DNA of 64,000 nucleotides from Avena insularis (Eukaryota; Streptophyta; Magnoliopsida; Poales; Poaceae). The stretch covers positions 170,162,927 to 170,226,926 of the forward strand of contig CM042691.1 in assembly GCA_023614405.1 (NCBI GenBank). The letters are read 5' to 3'. The notes below the pieces were generated by a model. It did no database searches, was not told the origin of the DNA, and saw only the letters and a list, made by a program, of their open reading frames with translations. Shown here piece by piece: positions 43,834 to 55,359 of the stretch. Each line of letters starts with the position of its first letter. The first letter of the stretch is position 1. Position numbers and translations under genes: made by a program.

Positions 43834-46800
43834 TGTGACACCCCCGAGATCAGGGCTAAACAAATCCCAGAACTCTGTCTGATATAAGATTAACCTTGAG
43901 CTCGAGGATATCCAGTGAAGAATCGATAACACAACAGTGACCCTACGACACAAAATTTATTATAGCAAGCTCATAACTGAGCAAGAACCAAATTATTACA
44001 AGCAGAGGTCACTGACCACAAACATCAAACAACGGAAGGAAAATTATGCTATTAAGTATAGTAAACTTAACAAATGGCCCAAGAGGCCTGAAGCATAACG
44101 ATGACGTCCCAACCCTTAGATTTCAGGCTGCCGGCCGGGAACCCCAAGCTACTTGTCAATGTCGATGTAGTACGGAACTTGTCTTCAGGTCAACACTTAC
44201 TCTGCCAAAAGTATCAACAAAGCAAGGGTGAGTACAGGGTCTACTCCGCAAGACTTATGGCAAGTGGAGTTGTTTCGCATAAAGCCATTTTTGTTTATAA
44301 AACAAGAGAGAGAAGAAGCTCGTCTAGTCAGAGTATTTTAAAAGGGGATAAGAGAGCGACGTCTTCGAAGTATTGATCATCATATTTTGATATCCACCAA
44401 TCATCATCATCTGAACCCTAACTAGGATCACCCCCTCGTACCCATGAGGAAGCATCCTTAAGCACACGTTGATCTGCCAAGTTTTACGATTACGTTATAG
44501 TTCTCTATGATCTTAGAATCTGGTCACCAAGCGTTCATAACCGTGAACACGGCTTTTCGAAAAGATTATTACCCTGCAGGGGTGTACAACTTTACCCACA
44601 CGTACTAACATTCTCTTAATGCCACTAGATAAGACCTCTTCCTTGGAAGGCCAATAGAGGGTGGTTAGACACGGCCATTACCTTGCTTTCGCCGAGACCA
44701 TGAGTCACGCAATAAGTATGGTTCCACCGTAATGGGCCCAAATCCCGAAGCCAGTACTTAAAGATGTGAGGCGAGGTTGGTTCACCAGGGGCTCCATCTA
44801 CCCCAAGCAACCCCGGCCACGCTTACCTACCTGTTATGAATGCACCAACTTCACCAGGCAAATCTTTCAAAAGATTTTCTATACATATGTCGAATGGAAC
44901 GCCCGAACTATGTTACTCATGGAATCTACTAGGCAAGTTAGTCACTCGTGAGGTTTTTTAGGCCCCGTATGGTTGTACGCTCGTCTTGGTTTCAAAGGCA
45001 AGAACTCAGGTCCTAGTGGTGGAGAGCATGGGACTAGAAAAACCACATCCCACCGTGGCCTCCCATACAAGCCTTAGCATGTTTAACTCATATCACCGAT
45101 CTCATATCATCACGTTCTCCTGTCATACTAGATTCTCTGCATATGATACATCATCTGGATGGACCAGACTCAATAGCTCTGCATGGCTAAGCAGACACAT
45201 ATAATAGCTCTAGCAGTGCACACAAGCCAAACCTAGTTATGCTAGGAGCAGTGGATCAGGTAATATAAGCTCAAAGGGAGTATGCAAGATATAGGATACT
45301 CTATCTATCGATAAAAGACCACAATAGAATCATATGCATCATGGCAGGAATTGAAATGCTTTCGAAATCATAGGATTATATCATGGTGGGGCTATGATTG
45401 CCTTTGCCAGTTGATAGCAGATAAGAAGATCTTCAGAAGCTTGTACTTGACTTGGTTATAGTTGGTAAAGTATTGTTTGTTGATCTTCGATCTTCGATGG
45501 TGTTGATCTCTGGCTTCGATCTTGATCTCGATATCGTATTCTACCGAGAAGAAGCAAATCACCGGAAAGAAAGGGGAAAACAATCAACACATGGCATCGA
45601 TGCAATGCTCAAACAAGGATGATGATATGACAAGTTAAATTGTATCGAAATGTAACCCTAAAACATGCTCGACAATTTAAACGGGGTTCCGAGGGGTGAA
45701 AACCCTAATACGGAGAATACAAGAGGGGTTACTATGTTCTTCTAATTATACTTGTCATTTAAGTTGTTGAACAATGCATGATGATAGCTTAAAGAGGTAG
45801 CTCTCATTTTTCTGAACATTTTGATATATTATACATATTTTTCTTACTTAAAATGAATTAGTTATGATTTTCTCAATTTAAATCCATTTTAAATCATTTT
45901 AGGAAACTATAAAACATTTTTGGATTATATAAATATTTATTCACTTGGGCCCACATGTCATAGTTTTATTCATTTCTGAAAACATTTATGAAAATTATTA
46001 AAAACCTGATAGGTGTGGCTCACAGGGGTATTTATTAATTCCAGAAATGAATTTACAAACATTTAAATAAAGCAAAAAGGATTATGACCTCATGATGTTG
46101 TCATGCTGACATCAGCAATGGAGGTGCTCTCAGGTGATGCACGGGTCGGGCGTTTGAGGGTGCAGGAGCGAGCGGGACTAGGGGCGTTCGACGATGGGCA
46201 GCGACGACGGCAGGTGGTCACGGGGACAACGATACAGAGAGGGAGAGACCAAACGGAGGGCACTGGGAGGTGCAATGGCTCACCATGAGTGCAGAGGAGG
46301 GGTCGTTGAGGTCGGGCGAGCTCGGACGCAGCCGGAATCGGCGATGAAGACAGTGGCAAGAGCTCGGAAACGAGGTGTCGATTGAGGCTCCTGAGGTCGC
46401 TCCTGCTTGCGCTGATAGGGCAAAAATAACAAGGAAGACACGAGGAGCACGACAGTGCGCTCAGAAAGGCGAGGGGATGCACGGGACGGCGGGGCACGAC
46501 GACGATCTCCGGCTAGGGTTCCGTATGGCGCAAGGAAGCGAGGGGGGGAAGGGATAGAGGCGTGCTAGGGCTTCTCCGCGGCGGCGTCGAGGTACTTGTA
46601 GGTGGCCAAGGGCGGCGACAGGAATCGCGCCCGGTGTGGTATTCGACACAAGCATTAACGATCGGTCACGTGAAGAAGAAAGGCAGAGGGTCGAACTGCA
46701 CTGGCCGGTGGCGGGCTGCGAACGGGCCAAGGTGGGCCGCGGGAGAGGGAGAGAGGGGAGGGAGGTTGCTGGGCTGCGGCCTGGCTTGCTCTGGCTCTAT

Positions 46801-47011
46801 TTTGTTAAACAAAACCGGGGCCCTTTTATACAGTTTGGGCTCCAATAATTTTGTACTTTTTAAATCCAAACCATTTTGAATTGCCTTTCAAAGAGATGGT
46901 GAAACTAGGGTTTAGGGTTTATCTTTATTTCTTTAATGCATAATTTAAACATGATGCTCATGATGCACAATCAAACCCTAATATAAGAGTAGCTAGAACT
47001 AGGGTGTTACA
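43834..47011 (-). mobile_element. Solo long LTR (3.2 kb)
   Basis: Ends TGTGACACCCCCGAG and CTAGGGTGTTACA with the perfect 5-bp duplication GAACC at 43829-43833 and 47012-47016. Orientation is minus, because the shared word AAAGTTGTACACCCCTGCAGGG (around 44573-44595) runs opposite to its counterpart at 23545-23570. A GC-rich block lies at 46090-46800, and a minus-strand TATA box (TATAAAAG) at 46823-46830 fits an LTR promoter. Confidence 0.8.
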
Positions 47012-47016
47012 GAACC

Positions 47017-48109
47017 GCTGCCCCGCGCGCCAGTCGTTCGATTCGCGGCCAATGGAAAGGATCGCCCGCGGGCCACGTTGACCGCTAACTAGTCAGCCCT
47101 GACTTTTCAATAGATTAATAAAAATTATTAATGATTATAGAAATTGCAAAAATAGTCAAAACTTCAAAATTTCATAGTAAAATATCTACCTATCTGAAAA
47201 TTGCAAATAATATACCATTGGAAAGAAAATTTCGTGTAGTTTATTAATATGCAATTGGTTCATACAATTACTATAGATATTTGTCGTAACCATTTAAATT
47301 GTTTTATTTCCCTTTTTGGAGTAATAAATTCACAGAAAATGATCTGCTGATCAGAAAAATACAAATGGCATATCCCTGGATTCTCAAAAAAGAGTAGAAC
47401 CTAATTATTTAATAGAATTGCAGGTTTATAGTACATATAATTTTAAGTGTATTAAAATGCATTCAGTAGTATTTTAATTCTATAAAATCATCTGTAAGTC
47501 CTTTTGACGTGAATCCTTTTCCCCTCACTCTAAATTGAAGTGTCTATGCAGTAGTATTTTTGCCCAGATTTAATAACACTATATACAACAGAGGCTTAAT
47601 ATTTTGGATTAAAAGCCTATTAATTGGATCCCTATTTTGCATAAATTGGTTTTGATGCATTAATGGTTTTTCATGCATATCATCAATAGGTATAATGATC
47701 AGAGAATGTAAGACTAGGAATACTTGTAAAGGCTAGGAATACTTGTCTCCTTATTTAGCTCTACTTGCCATATATTCCATGTATTGACCCTTTGGGGCTG
47801 CTATATTTTTATGTTACATGATGTTCTGATTCTCAGTGATCGACTAGGTTGTGATACTCCACTAAACACTTGTTCACTTGTGGCTAATTTGAAGATGGGA
47901 GGAGTTATTTATTTATGTTTGATACTTGAATAAGTTGAGTTAACCTTTAGTCTAAGCATTATTGTAATAATTCAATACTCTGGATCTTTTGTTATTTATG
48001 ATAGAAGAATATTTACTTTGTTATTCATATATGTTCTATGTAAGCCAATAAACTGATCCAGGAATTGGCGTGTTGTATAGAAGCTACAATCTTTTTAATA
48101 CTATAGTGT
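47017..48109 (+). mobile_element. Remnant long LTR, right part
   Basis: It continues the LTR interrupted at 43834. The words at 47830-47900 (CAGTGATCGACTAGGTTGTGATACTCCACT) correspond to 23930-23965 in the solo LTR at 20392. It ends near AGTGTTGTCA (48100-48109). No target duplication was found. Confidence 0.55.
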
Positions 48110-48172
48110 TGTCAAACTATGGAGAGTTTGACTGAAACCTCGATTGATTTTGGCTGACGAAGTCACAGTGTT

Positions 48173-48385
48173 CTAGTATGCCTTCAGGAAGAAGAACATG
48201 ATCGATAGCTCAGAGGTGTCCGGCGATAGGACAAAGGTCGACCCTGCATACTGCAGCGTCTCCAACTCTAGGACATCATCATCTTCATCAGTCAACAGCT
48301 TCGCCTTCTTCTCAGACAGGTCGGCCGAGGGAGCACGGCTCGCCACTCTTTTGCTTCCGTACCAGCCATGGCTCACGCGCTCCAC
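48173..48385 (-). CDS. Hypothetical short ORF, possibly a gene relic
   Basis: 70 codons starting MERVSHGWYGSKRVASRAPS, with a charged middle (SEKKAKLLTDEDDDVLELET) and ending SELSIMFFFLKAY. Codon use and composition look more protein-like than neighbouring frames, and the segment is not LTR-like. I do not recognise it. It may be a terminal exon or pseudogene fragment of a host gene whose other parts are lost. No splice partner is evident in the tandem duplication upstream. Confidence 0.25.
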   Translation of the reverse strand: MERVSHGWYGSKRVASRAPSADLSEKKAKLLTDEDDDVLELETLQYAGSTFVLSPDTSELSIMFFFLKAY

Positions 48386-48599
48386 ACCCTAGGTTGACGT
48401 GCCGGCATGGCCGAGCAGCTTATCCTGCACCCATCTTGAGCTCAGGGTAGCCCACCCAGGAATCTTTCCTGATTTACATCAGTTGATCCGTCGCCGTTGT
48501 CTTGGCTTCTGTTCGACGAAACGCCGCTGCCGGTGATCTTGTTCTTCACCCAGTTCTCACTCAAAGATGCGCGCCCCGCGGACTCATAGGGATAGGCAG

Positions 48600-49160
48600 C
48601 GGACAGGCACGACGGCCGGCGACCACAACCATTGCTATAAAATGATTCGAAATCAAGAAAATTAAATTGAATTAAATTGAATCCGTAAGCGAAATCGAAA
48701 GATTAAAACGTGGATTGAATCTTGAAATCGAATTTGGGATCCAAAAACTTATGGATATCGCGATACGGCAGAAAAAGCTTAGTCGCGCTCGCGCGGCTAG
48801 GGAAACAGACTGAGATAAGTAGCCTAGGTATTCTCAATGAATTTTAGATGGATACCTGTTGGCTTCTTGGATGCGATTGGTGCCAAAGGAGGCGTGAGAG
48901 AGATTCATCTAATTGCCGTCGTCAGGGTAGGCAGTAGCTGCGGAAGACCGCCGGCGATCACCGGCCAAAATCAACAAAGGTGAATCAGATTGAATCAACA
49001 TGAAACAAAATCGAAATGACAGATTTAGACGAGAATTGAATCTTGAAATCGAATTTGTATCAAAAAGCTTCTCAAGATCTCTCGTAGGCGGGAAAAGCTC
49101 AATCGCATGGCAAGAAGGGAGATAGATCATACGATGGGCTAGGTATTCCTAGGTACGATG
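48600..49160. repeat. Diverged direct repeat, two copies
   Basis: 48705-48790 and 49030-49110 share TTGAATCTTGAAATCGAATTTG, then AAAA(A)CTT, a CGG-type run with AAAAGCT, and CTAGGTATTC. The upstream parts share GGCGA-C-C-type and AATTGAAT-type words. The offset is about 315-320 bp. Confidence 0.65.
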
Positions 49161-49517
49161 GCCTGAGCTACGTGCCAATCCGGATTAAAATCCAAATCGC
49201 TGCAGCAATTTTTTTTCTTAAATCAATTATTGCAACAAGTAGGTTAGCCTATGCTCCCGTGCGTGTTTTAGTCACAGCCAGCCCAACAACTCCGACACTG
49301 CTTTTCTTTTAACACTGCTACCTAGCAGGCATCCTTAGGGTCCTCCTTTCTGGCGCTCACCGATGGCTATAAAATATAGCCATACACGTCCACATTTAAA
49401 ATAGATATTATTCATATTTTTAAGAAAATGTCTCTTTAAATCCTGCCACTAATGGCTAATGATTAAAGGGATTTGCAATCCTGTCTTTCTATTTTTCTCT
49501 GCGCATATAATAACGTT

Positions 49518-50631
49518 TGATGACGAGAATTACAACATTAAAGTCAAAGATACAAGGTTTTCAACAACTCAAAGAAACCAGGAGTCGTGGAGAGGAGGTA
49601 GAAGCTTTAACGACCAACAATACGGCGGAAATAAAATTCCGTCCGTATAGTTCTGGCCATATAGTTGCCACCGACACCGCTAGGTCAAATATAACAACTT
49701 TTGTGAAGGGACCCCTATATAAAGAGGCCTCAGGCGACAAGGAAAACCCCCCGCTGCGCCTCCAACTACACCAAGCCATCAGAAACCACAACACGGGAGG
49801 GATAGATCTAGATCTAATCTCCAAACCCTTATCCTCATCATTGCCATATTACTTCACTTGTAATAGTAGATCTCATCTCCAATTGTCGATATTGTAAGAC
49901 TACTACTATCAATCTCATGATTCTATTACAATGTTTATGGTTGTTGATTTCATCTCTATGTGTGAGTCATTCTCCTTGGGCTAAGGGCTTCGGCCTAGCC
50001 ATTTAGTTTTATGCATGTTATTTATTATAGATGAGATCATGTATTATTTTGTATGACATGATGATTATTGTACCCTCTCTTGACTCAATCTAAGGACTTG
50101 TCAGGTACCCAAGACCCCAAGGATTGATCCAGGTATAGAGAGTGAGTATTGACTAATCTACAGGATGGGAATCCTAGTGACAGAAAGGGTAGTATAGCTG
50201 TATGTGAGGGATTTACTTGGGATTAACGGTGACGTCACTATACATATCATTGGTTCTCTTTCTTCTATGAATAAGACTAGTAGGTTATTGCTATAAGAGG
50301 TTGCGGAGGCAATATCAATTATGGATGCACTTCCCATATATAATTATCTTACTCTAACAATTACATGCATATTTTATTATTATATTTTATTCCCATCAGA
50401 TGTTTTGCACAACTACAGGTAAAACCGAAAGCCCCATGCCCTTCTCTCCATCATCGACAACACCAAAAGATCACAAACTCTTGGTATGGTAAAACACTAA
50501 AAGAATTCTAAAACTCCCGAAGGTGCATTAAAGTAACTTTACTACGCTTTCTGCTTCCCGAGGATTCGATAACCAAGGTTTACTAGGGAAAAAGAGCTAT
50601 ACTGCATCCATAATCCGGATCAAAGGTATCA
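49518..50631 (+). repeat. 5' LTR of element C
   Basis: From TGATGACGAG to AAGGTATCA, 1114 bp (TGAT and ATCA ends). A palindromic motif around ATACGGCGGAA and CCGTCCGTATAG lies at 49613-49653, and a TATA box (TATATAAA) at 49716-49723. The leader after it holds AGATCTAGATCTAATCTCC. The left boundary is inferred from one copy only. Confidence 0.65.
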
Positions 50632-50639
50632 ACCCTTTT

Positions 50640-50660
50640 TCTGGTGTCGTTGCCGGGAAA
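50640..50660 (+). other. Primer binding site for tRNA-Asp, element C
   Basis: TGGTGTCGTTGCCGGGAA, starting about ten bases after the LTR, matches TGGCGCCGTTGCCGGGGA with a few changes. Confidence 0.7.
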
Positions 50661-50779
50661 GCAATAGATACCCTGGTGAGGTTAGTAGGAACCTTGCTAG
50701 TTTTAATTTTGTTAGTTTTCTTTCTGTCTTTATTTGAAACACTAAAAAAATAGTTAGTCTTTAAATTCTTGTTTTTATT

Positions 50780-51585
50780 ATTAATAGCTGAGTGCCCGTG
50801 CGTTGCTATGAAATGATTTTTTACTATAGCATGACAAGATATATTTATAGCAGTTTTAATTGATTTTTATCAATACCTCAGAAAAGTACTTTATAGGAAA
50901 AATGTTTCCCTAGACAACACAAAGAATAGTACTGAATAGTCCACTTGGTACGCTATGCAAATTGTCATTTGCACATACGCATATCTGCAAGGATCTATTC
51001 TAGGTGAATAGTTTTTTCAAACAAACCAGTTTAGATCAGAAGATCTTTGTTACTCCCTCCGGCCCATATTAATTGATTTAGGTTTGTTAAAATTTGGATG
51101 AATCTAGACACTATTCGGAAGGAGTAGTAATCCACAAAGACCAACGTTGGGCCTGGAGCTGCGCGCTTGGACTAACGGGATCGAGGACAACTGAGAATAT
51201 ATGTCGGATCAGCTGAGCGTTAGCGTGCGTGTCTTTACATCATCGGATTGACTGCGTGCGCTTTCATGCTTTTTTTGAATCGATAAGTAGTCTGATACTC
51301 TGATCCGATTTGTTTTCAGCAAGGAAGAGGCGCGGAAGCCTGACCCTGTTTTTTAGCAAGGACGGACCGGTTCCTTTACTGCGGGACTGACTTTTTTAGC
51401 GATCGAGGGATGACGGACGAAAGCGAAAACCACCTTAATACAAATTATACTGTAGAGATAAGTTATTATTTAAGAAAATTTAAAAACATAGGAAATATGG
51501 CTAAAACGAAACTAGGAAGTTTGCAACTACCAATAATAATTATTTGCGTACTCCTATTACTAGCCATCAATTACTGCTGAGGACT
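50780..51585. mobile_element. Unidentified insertion in the leader of element C
   Basis: Between the primer-site leader and gag lies about 800 bp unlike the rest of the element, beginning near GAGTGCCCGTGCGTTGCTATG, a word common to several grass repeats. It holds a small Stowaway-like MITE. The gag start codon seems to have been lost at its right edge. Its ends and class are unresolved. Confidence 0.35.
51053..51124. mobile_element. Stowaway-like MITE (72 bp)
   Basis: CTCCCTCCGGCCC at one end and TTCGGAAGGAG at the other, with TA at 51051-51052 and 51125-51126. The arms are diverged. Confidence 0.6.
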
Positions 51586-52735
51586 ATAAACTTAAGCCCC
51601 ACTATTTAAGTTTGGTTCAACAGAATGAATTTAGAGGCTCTGCTGTTGAGGACGCAGGTATGCAGTTGAACGCTTTCACTGAAATATGTGATATGATGCA
51701 CATTAAAGATGTTAACCCCAATATGGTCAAGTTGTGCTTATTTTCTTTCTATCTTAGATGAAGAGCAAAAGAATGGTTGCTATATTTGCCTAGAAATACT
51801 ATTGCATCATGGGTGGAATGTACTTATTTATTCATGACTAAATCTTTCCCACCTGCAAAGACTATGCAACTAAGATCTAATATTACTGGTTTTAGACAGA
51901 AAGATCGTGAGCCACTAGTGCTTGGATGGAAGAGAATGAAAGAATGCATATGAAACTGTCCCAACCATGGGATAAAAGATTGGTTACTTCTCCATTTATT
52001 TTATAATTCTCTTAACCTTGTATCTAAGTCTATGCTTGATACTCTAGCTAGAGGAACATTTATGGGCAAACAAATTACTGAAGCAACGCAGCTGCTAGAC
52101 TATATGAAAGACAACCATGCCCAATGGCATTTGGATAGGTCAAACACAAAGAAGGTGAACTCCGTCACACCTCAAGAAAATGAAAAACTCAATACTAAGC
52201 TAGATGATATCATATTAGCCGTCAAAGGTAAGGGAAGCCAGGTAAGAGCTATCCCAGAATCAAATATTGAAGAAATAGACTTCATAGCTCGTAAAGATTA
52301 TAACCCTGCTTGGAAGAAGAACTATAATCCTAATTTCTAGAAAAATTATTCTAGCCCTGCAGGTAACTCTAATAATAATATGGGATCAAGTAATGGTAGT
52401 CTCCAAAAAACTCTCAAGTCCTTTATAGACTCGCAAAATGAGCAAAAAAATATCCTTGTTAAGATAACGTAGAACCATGATAACATGTTTGGAAAATTGT
52501 CTAACCAAACTGTAAGTTTGCGGAATAATTTGCTGGCCCTCCAAGAAAGAACAAGGATTGTTGATGCACAACTAGGTAAGATAACCAATAGTAGAACTCT
52601 CATTCTAGATAAATTTGTAGGAAAAACTGAGCCCAATCCAGTTGAAGACCTCAAGATGATAAGAATCCAAAGGGAGGAGCCTAAAGAACTTGACTATAGC
52701 AATGCCCCTCACCAAATTATACGGTTGAAGATCTT
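51585..52735 (+). pseudogene. Element C gag, several stops
   Basis: Without a visible start codon the frame reads LKPHYLSLVQQNEFRGSA (about 51592-51645), then RAKEWLLYLPRNTIASW and a FPPAKTMQLRSNITGFRQ block typical of Athila-lineage gag (retrotransposon gag domain). Two in-frame stops interrupt it (near 51759 and 51949), then it is open from 52032 to 52340 with ARGTFMGKQITEATQLLDYM. A stop and a shift lead to 52485-52739, a Gln/Asn/Leu-rich stretch like a coiled coil. It follows the primer site and precedes the protease; the product is particle protein, but this copy is dead. Confidence 0.75.
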
Positions 52736-53350
52736 GTGAAAAGGATCAATATCAAGATTCTAGTAAGTGAAGGAAATAAGAAAGCTATGTATCAACACTT
52801 CGTTAATCAGGTAGCAATAAAGGTACGTGAGCTTGAGAAAGAATATAAGAAAATTGCTGAAAAACTACCTATTAAGCTTGATGATATATTTGAGCCTACT
52901 ATTAATATTAAAATTAGGACTATTGAGATAGCTGTACTTTGTGATTTAGGTGCAAGTGTTTCAACAATTCCAAAAGTCTTTTTAATAAGTTAAATCTTGG
53001 ATCTATTGAAATCACTGAGTTAAAACTACATCTAGCAGATTCTACCTACAAACAAGTAGTAGGAATTAAAGAAAATACTTTAGTATACATTAAAGGCTGT
53101 CCTGCTCTTATTGATTTTCTTATTTTTTACATTCCTGAAGATGCTACTGCCCCTATCATATTAGACTGTCCGTTCTTAAAAACTATTAAGGCTTTGATTA
53201 ATCTGCATGAAGGGATCGTGAAGCTTCAATTGCCTTCGCGGGGTCCTTTTGTTATTCATTTCCCCAGGAAGAAGAAATCCAAGTATGATGAGAAGGAGGC
53301 CATCACTTTAAAGGCCAACTATTTTGGAGTGGGTGTTTCACCCATCTGAC
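52736..53350 (+). pseudogene. Element C aspartic protease region, frameshifted
   Basis: The frame 52736-52993 ends in IAVLCDLGASVSTIPK, the active-site D-L-G-A motif of Athila-lineage proteases. A frameshift at about 52985 leads to a second stretch (about 52990-53350) with LHLADSTYKQVVG and APIILDCPFLKTIKALI, the flap and second loop of the retropepsin fold. It closes with FGVGVSPI and a TGA at about 53347-53349. As in element B, reading stops right after the protease with no reverse transcriptase, RNase H or integrase. Confidence 0.75.
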
Positions 53351-53655
53351 CTAAGTAAGCAACATCAATGTCAAGCTATTGACCATAAAAGAGCGCGTCA
53401 TGGGAGGCAACCCATGTGAAATAAAGGTTTAAGTAAAGTTTTTAAAGTTTTAGTTTAAGTTTAATGTTGAATAAAGAGTGCTAGAAAACTCCAGTTCAGA
53501 AGGAGAGGTACGGTGGTACTAAAATTCCTGTTTTATACATGCTGTTGTTGGTCGACAGTTTAGACTGTCATTTTTCTGTCAAAACATGGTGTTTTGCTAA
53601 GTTTCATGTTAAGAAAGAATTCTCGAAGAAACAATTTTTTTTACGACTACAGTAC

Positions 53656-53930
53656 CTTTAACGACAAACTATACGGCCAGAGTAAACATTCCAGCTGTAT
53701 AGTTCCGGCCGTATAGATATCTATACCATCGTCAAATGTTCTTTTCTAGGTACAGAAGGTTTAATGACCAACTATACGGTGGGGATAAAAATCCTAGCCA
53801 TATAGATACCGCCACTAGGAAGAAACCCTAGAAACCCTAAAATTTTGCCGTCAGATCAATTATACGGCGGGAATAGATGCTCCGGCCATATAGTTGCGAC
53901 CGTATAGTTTCATTCGACCACATAAAAGCC
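53656..53930 (+). promoter_or_regulatory. Putative internal promoter of element C with three copies of an LTR U3 motif
   Basis: Three palindromic units of about 40 bp (53656-53706, 53759-53810, 53847-53898) share the frame TTTAACGACCAACTATACGG ... TCCGGCCATATAGTTGC. One unit of the same kind lies in the LTR at 49609-49653, about 60 bp before its TATA box. Here the third unit is followed by CATAAAAG (53921-53928), a TATA-like site, and then a pyrimidine-rich leader. Confidence 0.55.
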
Positions 53931-54061
53931 ATGGGAAGGTACCCCTAACACCAAAACTTCAATCCTTTTTCACTCTTCTACCTCCAAAATCTCTCAAAAC
54001 CTCAAGGGATCTTCATCTATACTCAATTTCGTTCGATTTCCTCGCACACAAGTGATCTACG

Positions 54062-54282
54062 GTATGTTTCTCCTCCGATCCTCCACTTACTTTTTGCAAG
54101 TTCATCTTTGATCTATTGTCATTATCAATCTAGGGTGAGACCTACTATGAACTAATTGCCATGTTTCTCTTGCCTAGATTATTATTTTGAGGAAATTCTT
54201 TAGTGTGCTATGATGAGGAATATGTTATGCTTATTATTGTTGGATCAAAAAGTTTTATTTTTTGTCTTTCTTATTATTTTAG
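54062..54282 (+). other. Leader intron upstream of the Athila-type ORF of element C
   Basis: Donor CTACGGTATGTTTCTCC (GT at 54062-54063) and acceptor TTATTATTTTAG (AG at 54281-54282), three bases before the ATG at 54286. Length 221 nt, AT-rich with a T-rich end. The placement matches the element B leader intron. Confidence 0.6.
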
Positions 54283-54285
54283 AAG

Positions 54286-55350
54286 ATGAACACAAGGATC
54301 CAAATGCATGCTCGCACCATTGCGAGTTCTTCAAAGGCTCCCGGCGCCGCTCAGAACCGCATGGGTATACGGTTTAGGAACGATCTTCAACGCGATCGCT
54401 TTGACATGATCAAGAACCGAGAAGTAAAGACAACCAAGTGGGCTTGTCCCGTTATATTGAACCAACTCAGTATTTCTAATGACTTCAATTTACTCTGCAT
54501 TAGGGTTGGCCTACAAAACTTTGTATTCCATGATGTGCCTACTTACCGCCGGGTAACTCTTGAATTTTTAAGTTCTTTGAAAAGCACCGTTAAAACATGG
54601 AATGGAGAGGACACGATTTCTTTCCGTCTTATGAACAACAATTATACATTACTACTTGATGAATGGTGCAATTGTTTTAGTTTACAAAACAATGATCTTA
54701 ATGCCTTAGGTGCATCTTATGATGACATGAACCCTTCCCTAGATCATTATTATAATAGAACGAGTTTCACTTCTAGAGTCATCAAGGGGAAGAATATTCA
54801 GCATCCTGCTATTCGCTATTTGTTCTATGTTATTGCTCACACCTTGCAGGCATGAAATTAGTTTACAAGACTCAATGAGGAGGACATTTTGGTCCTCACA
54901 AAGGATGCTTTCAACAACAACTTGTCACTCAACTTGGGCGCAATTCTTGTGTGCTACTTGGAGCACCAATCCTCCCAAAGCCAAGGGCCAATCACATGTG
55001 GAGGCGTCATCGCCGTGCTTGCCATTGCCTTGGGCATCGACCTAGGTGAGCTGCAACCATTGCTAGGTGAGTGACATGTTTCTTTCTCTACTTTTAAAGA
55101 TTGTGGAATGATCACTAGGAGAGGTGGTGTTTATTACTTGCATATTGCAGGAGCTGGGCATCTCTACCCTGCTCCTTTGCCTAATGGTATTTTCTCTATC
55201 GAGGAGGTACGCTTGCTATATGATGTGCATGTTGAACAACATCAACCCGACGAGGAGATTCCGGATGAGGATGAGGACCAAGAAGAGGAGCAAGAAGTTC
55301 CTTATCAAGAGGAGCATCCACCTAACTATCAACACCCAGATTTTTCAATC
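54286..55350 (+). pseudogene. Athila-type second ORF of element C, frameshifted and truncated
   Basis: The ATG at 54286 opens MNTRIQMHARTIASSSKAPG, and the frame runs 189 codons with FDMIKNREVKTTKWACP, YRRVTLEFLSSLKSTVKTW, FSLQNNDLNALGASYDD and IQHPAIRYLFYVIAHTL, matching the ATHILA ORF-1 domain layout also seen in element B (LPAIRYFTYFLA). A shift near 54845 leads to FNNNLSLNLGAILVCYLEHQ and CGGVIAVLAIALGI in another frame, and a third stretch from 55108 ends in an acidic tail (PDEDEDQEEEQEVP). It is lost at the border with element D. The domain sits in the env-like position; its function is unknown. Confidence 0.75.
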
Positions 55351-55359
55351 CTAGATGCC

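Larger units (their letters stand above)
48110..49517. other. Low-copy-looking intergenic sequence with a diverged tandem duplication
   Basis: Not recognisable as LTR sequence. It contains a 70-codon minus-strand ORF (48173-48385), two diverged copies of a 200-300-bp unit (48600-48860 and 48925-49160), and a 21-bp perfect hairpin at 49363-49383 (ATGGCTATA, AAA, TATAGCCAT). It could be a gene relic or promoter region of an unidentified gene on the minus strand. Confidence 0.4.

Noticed and set aside
43054..43953. 299-codon minus-strand ORF
   Set aside because: It lies in the GC-rich block of a remnant LTR, crosses the border with another LTR at 43834, and has no recognisable domain. GC-rich sequence gives long chance frames.
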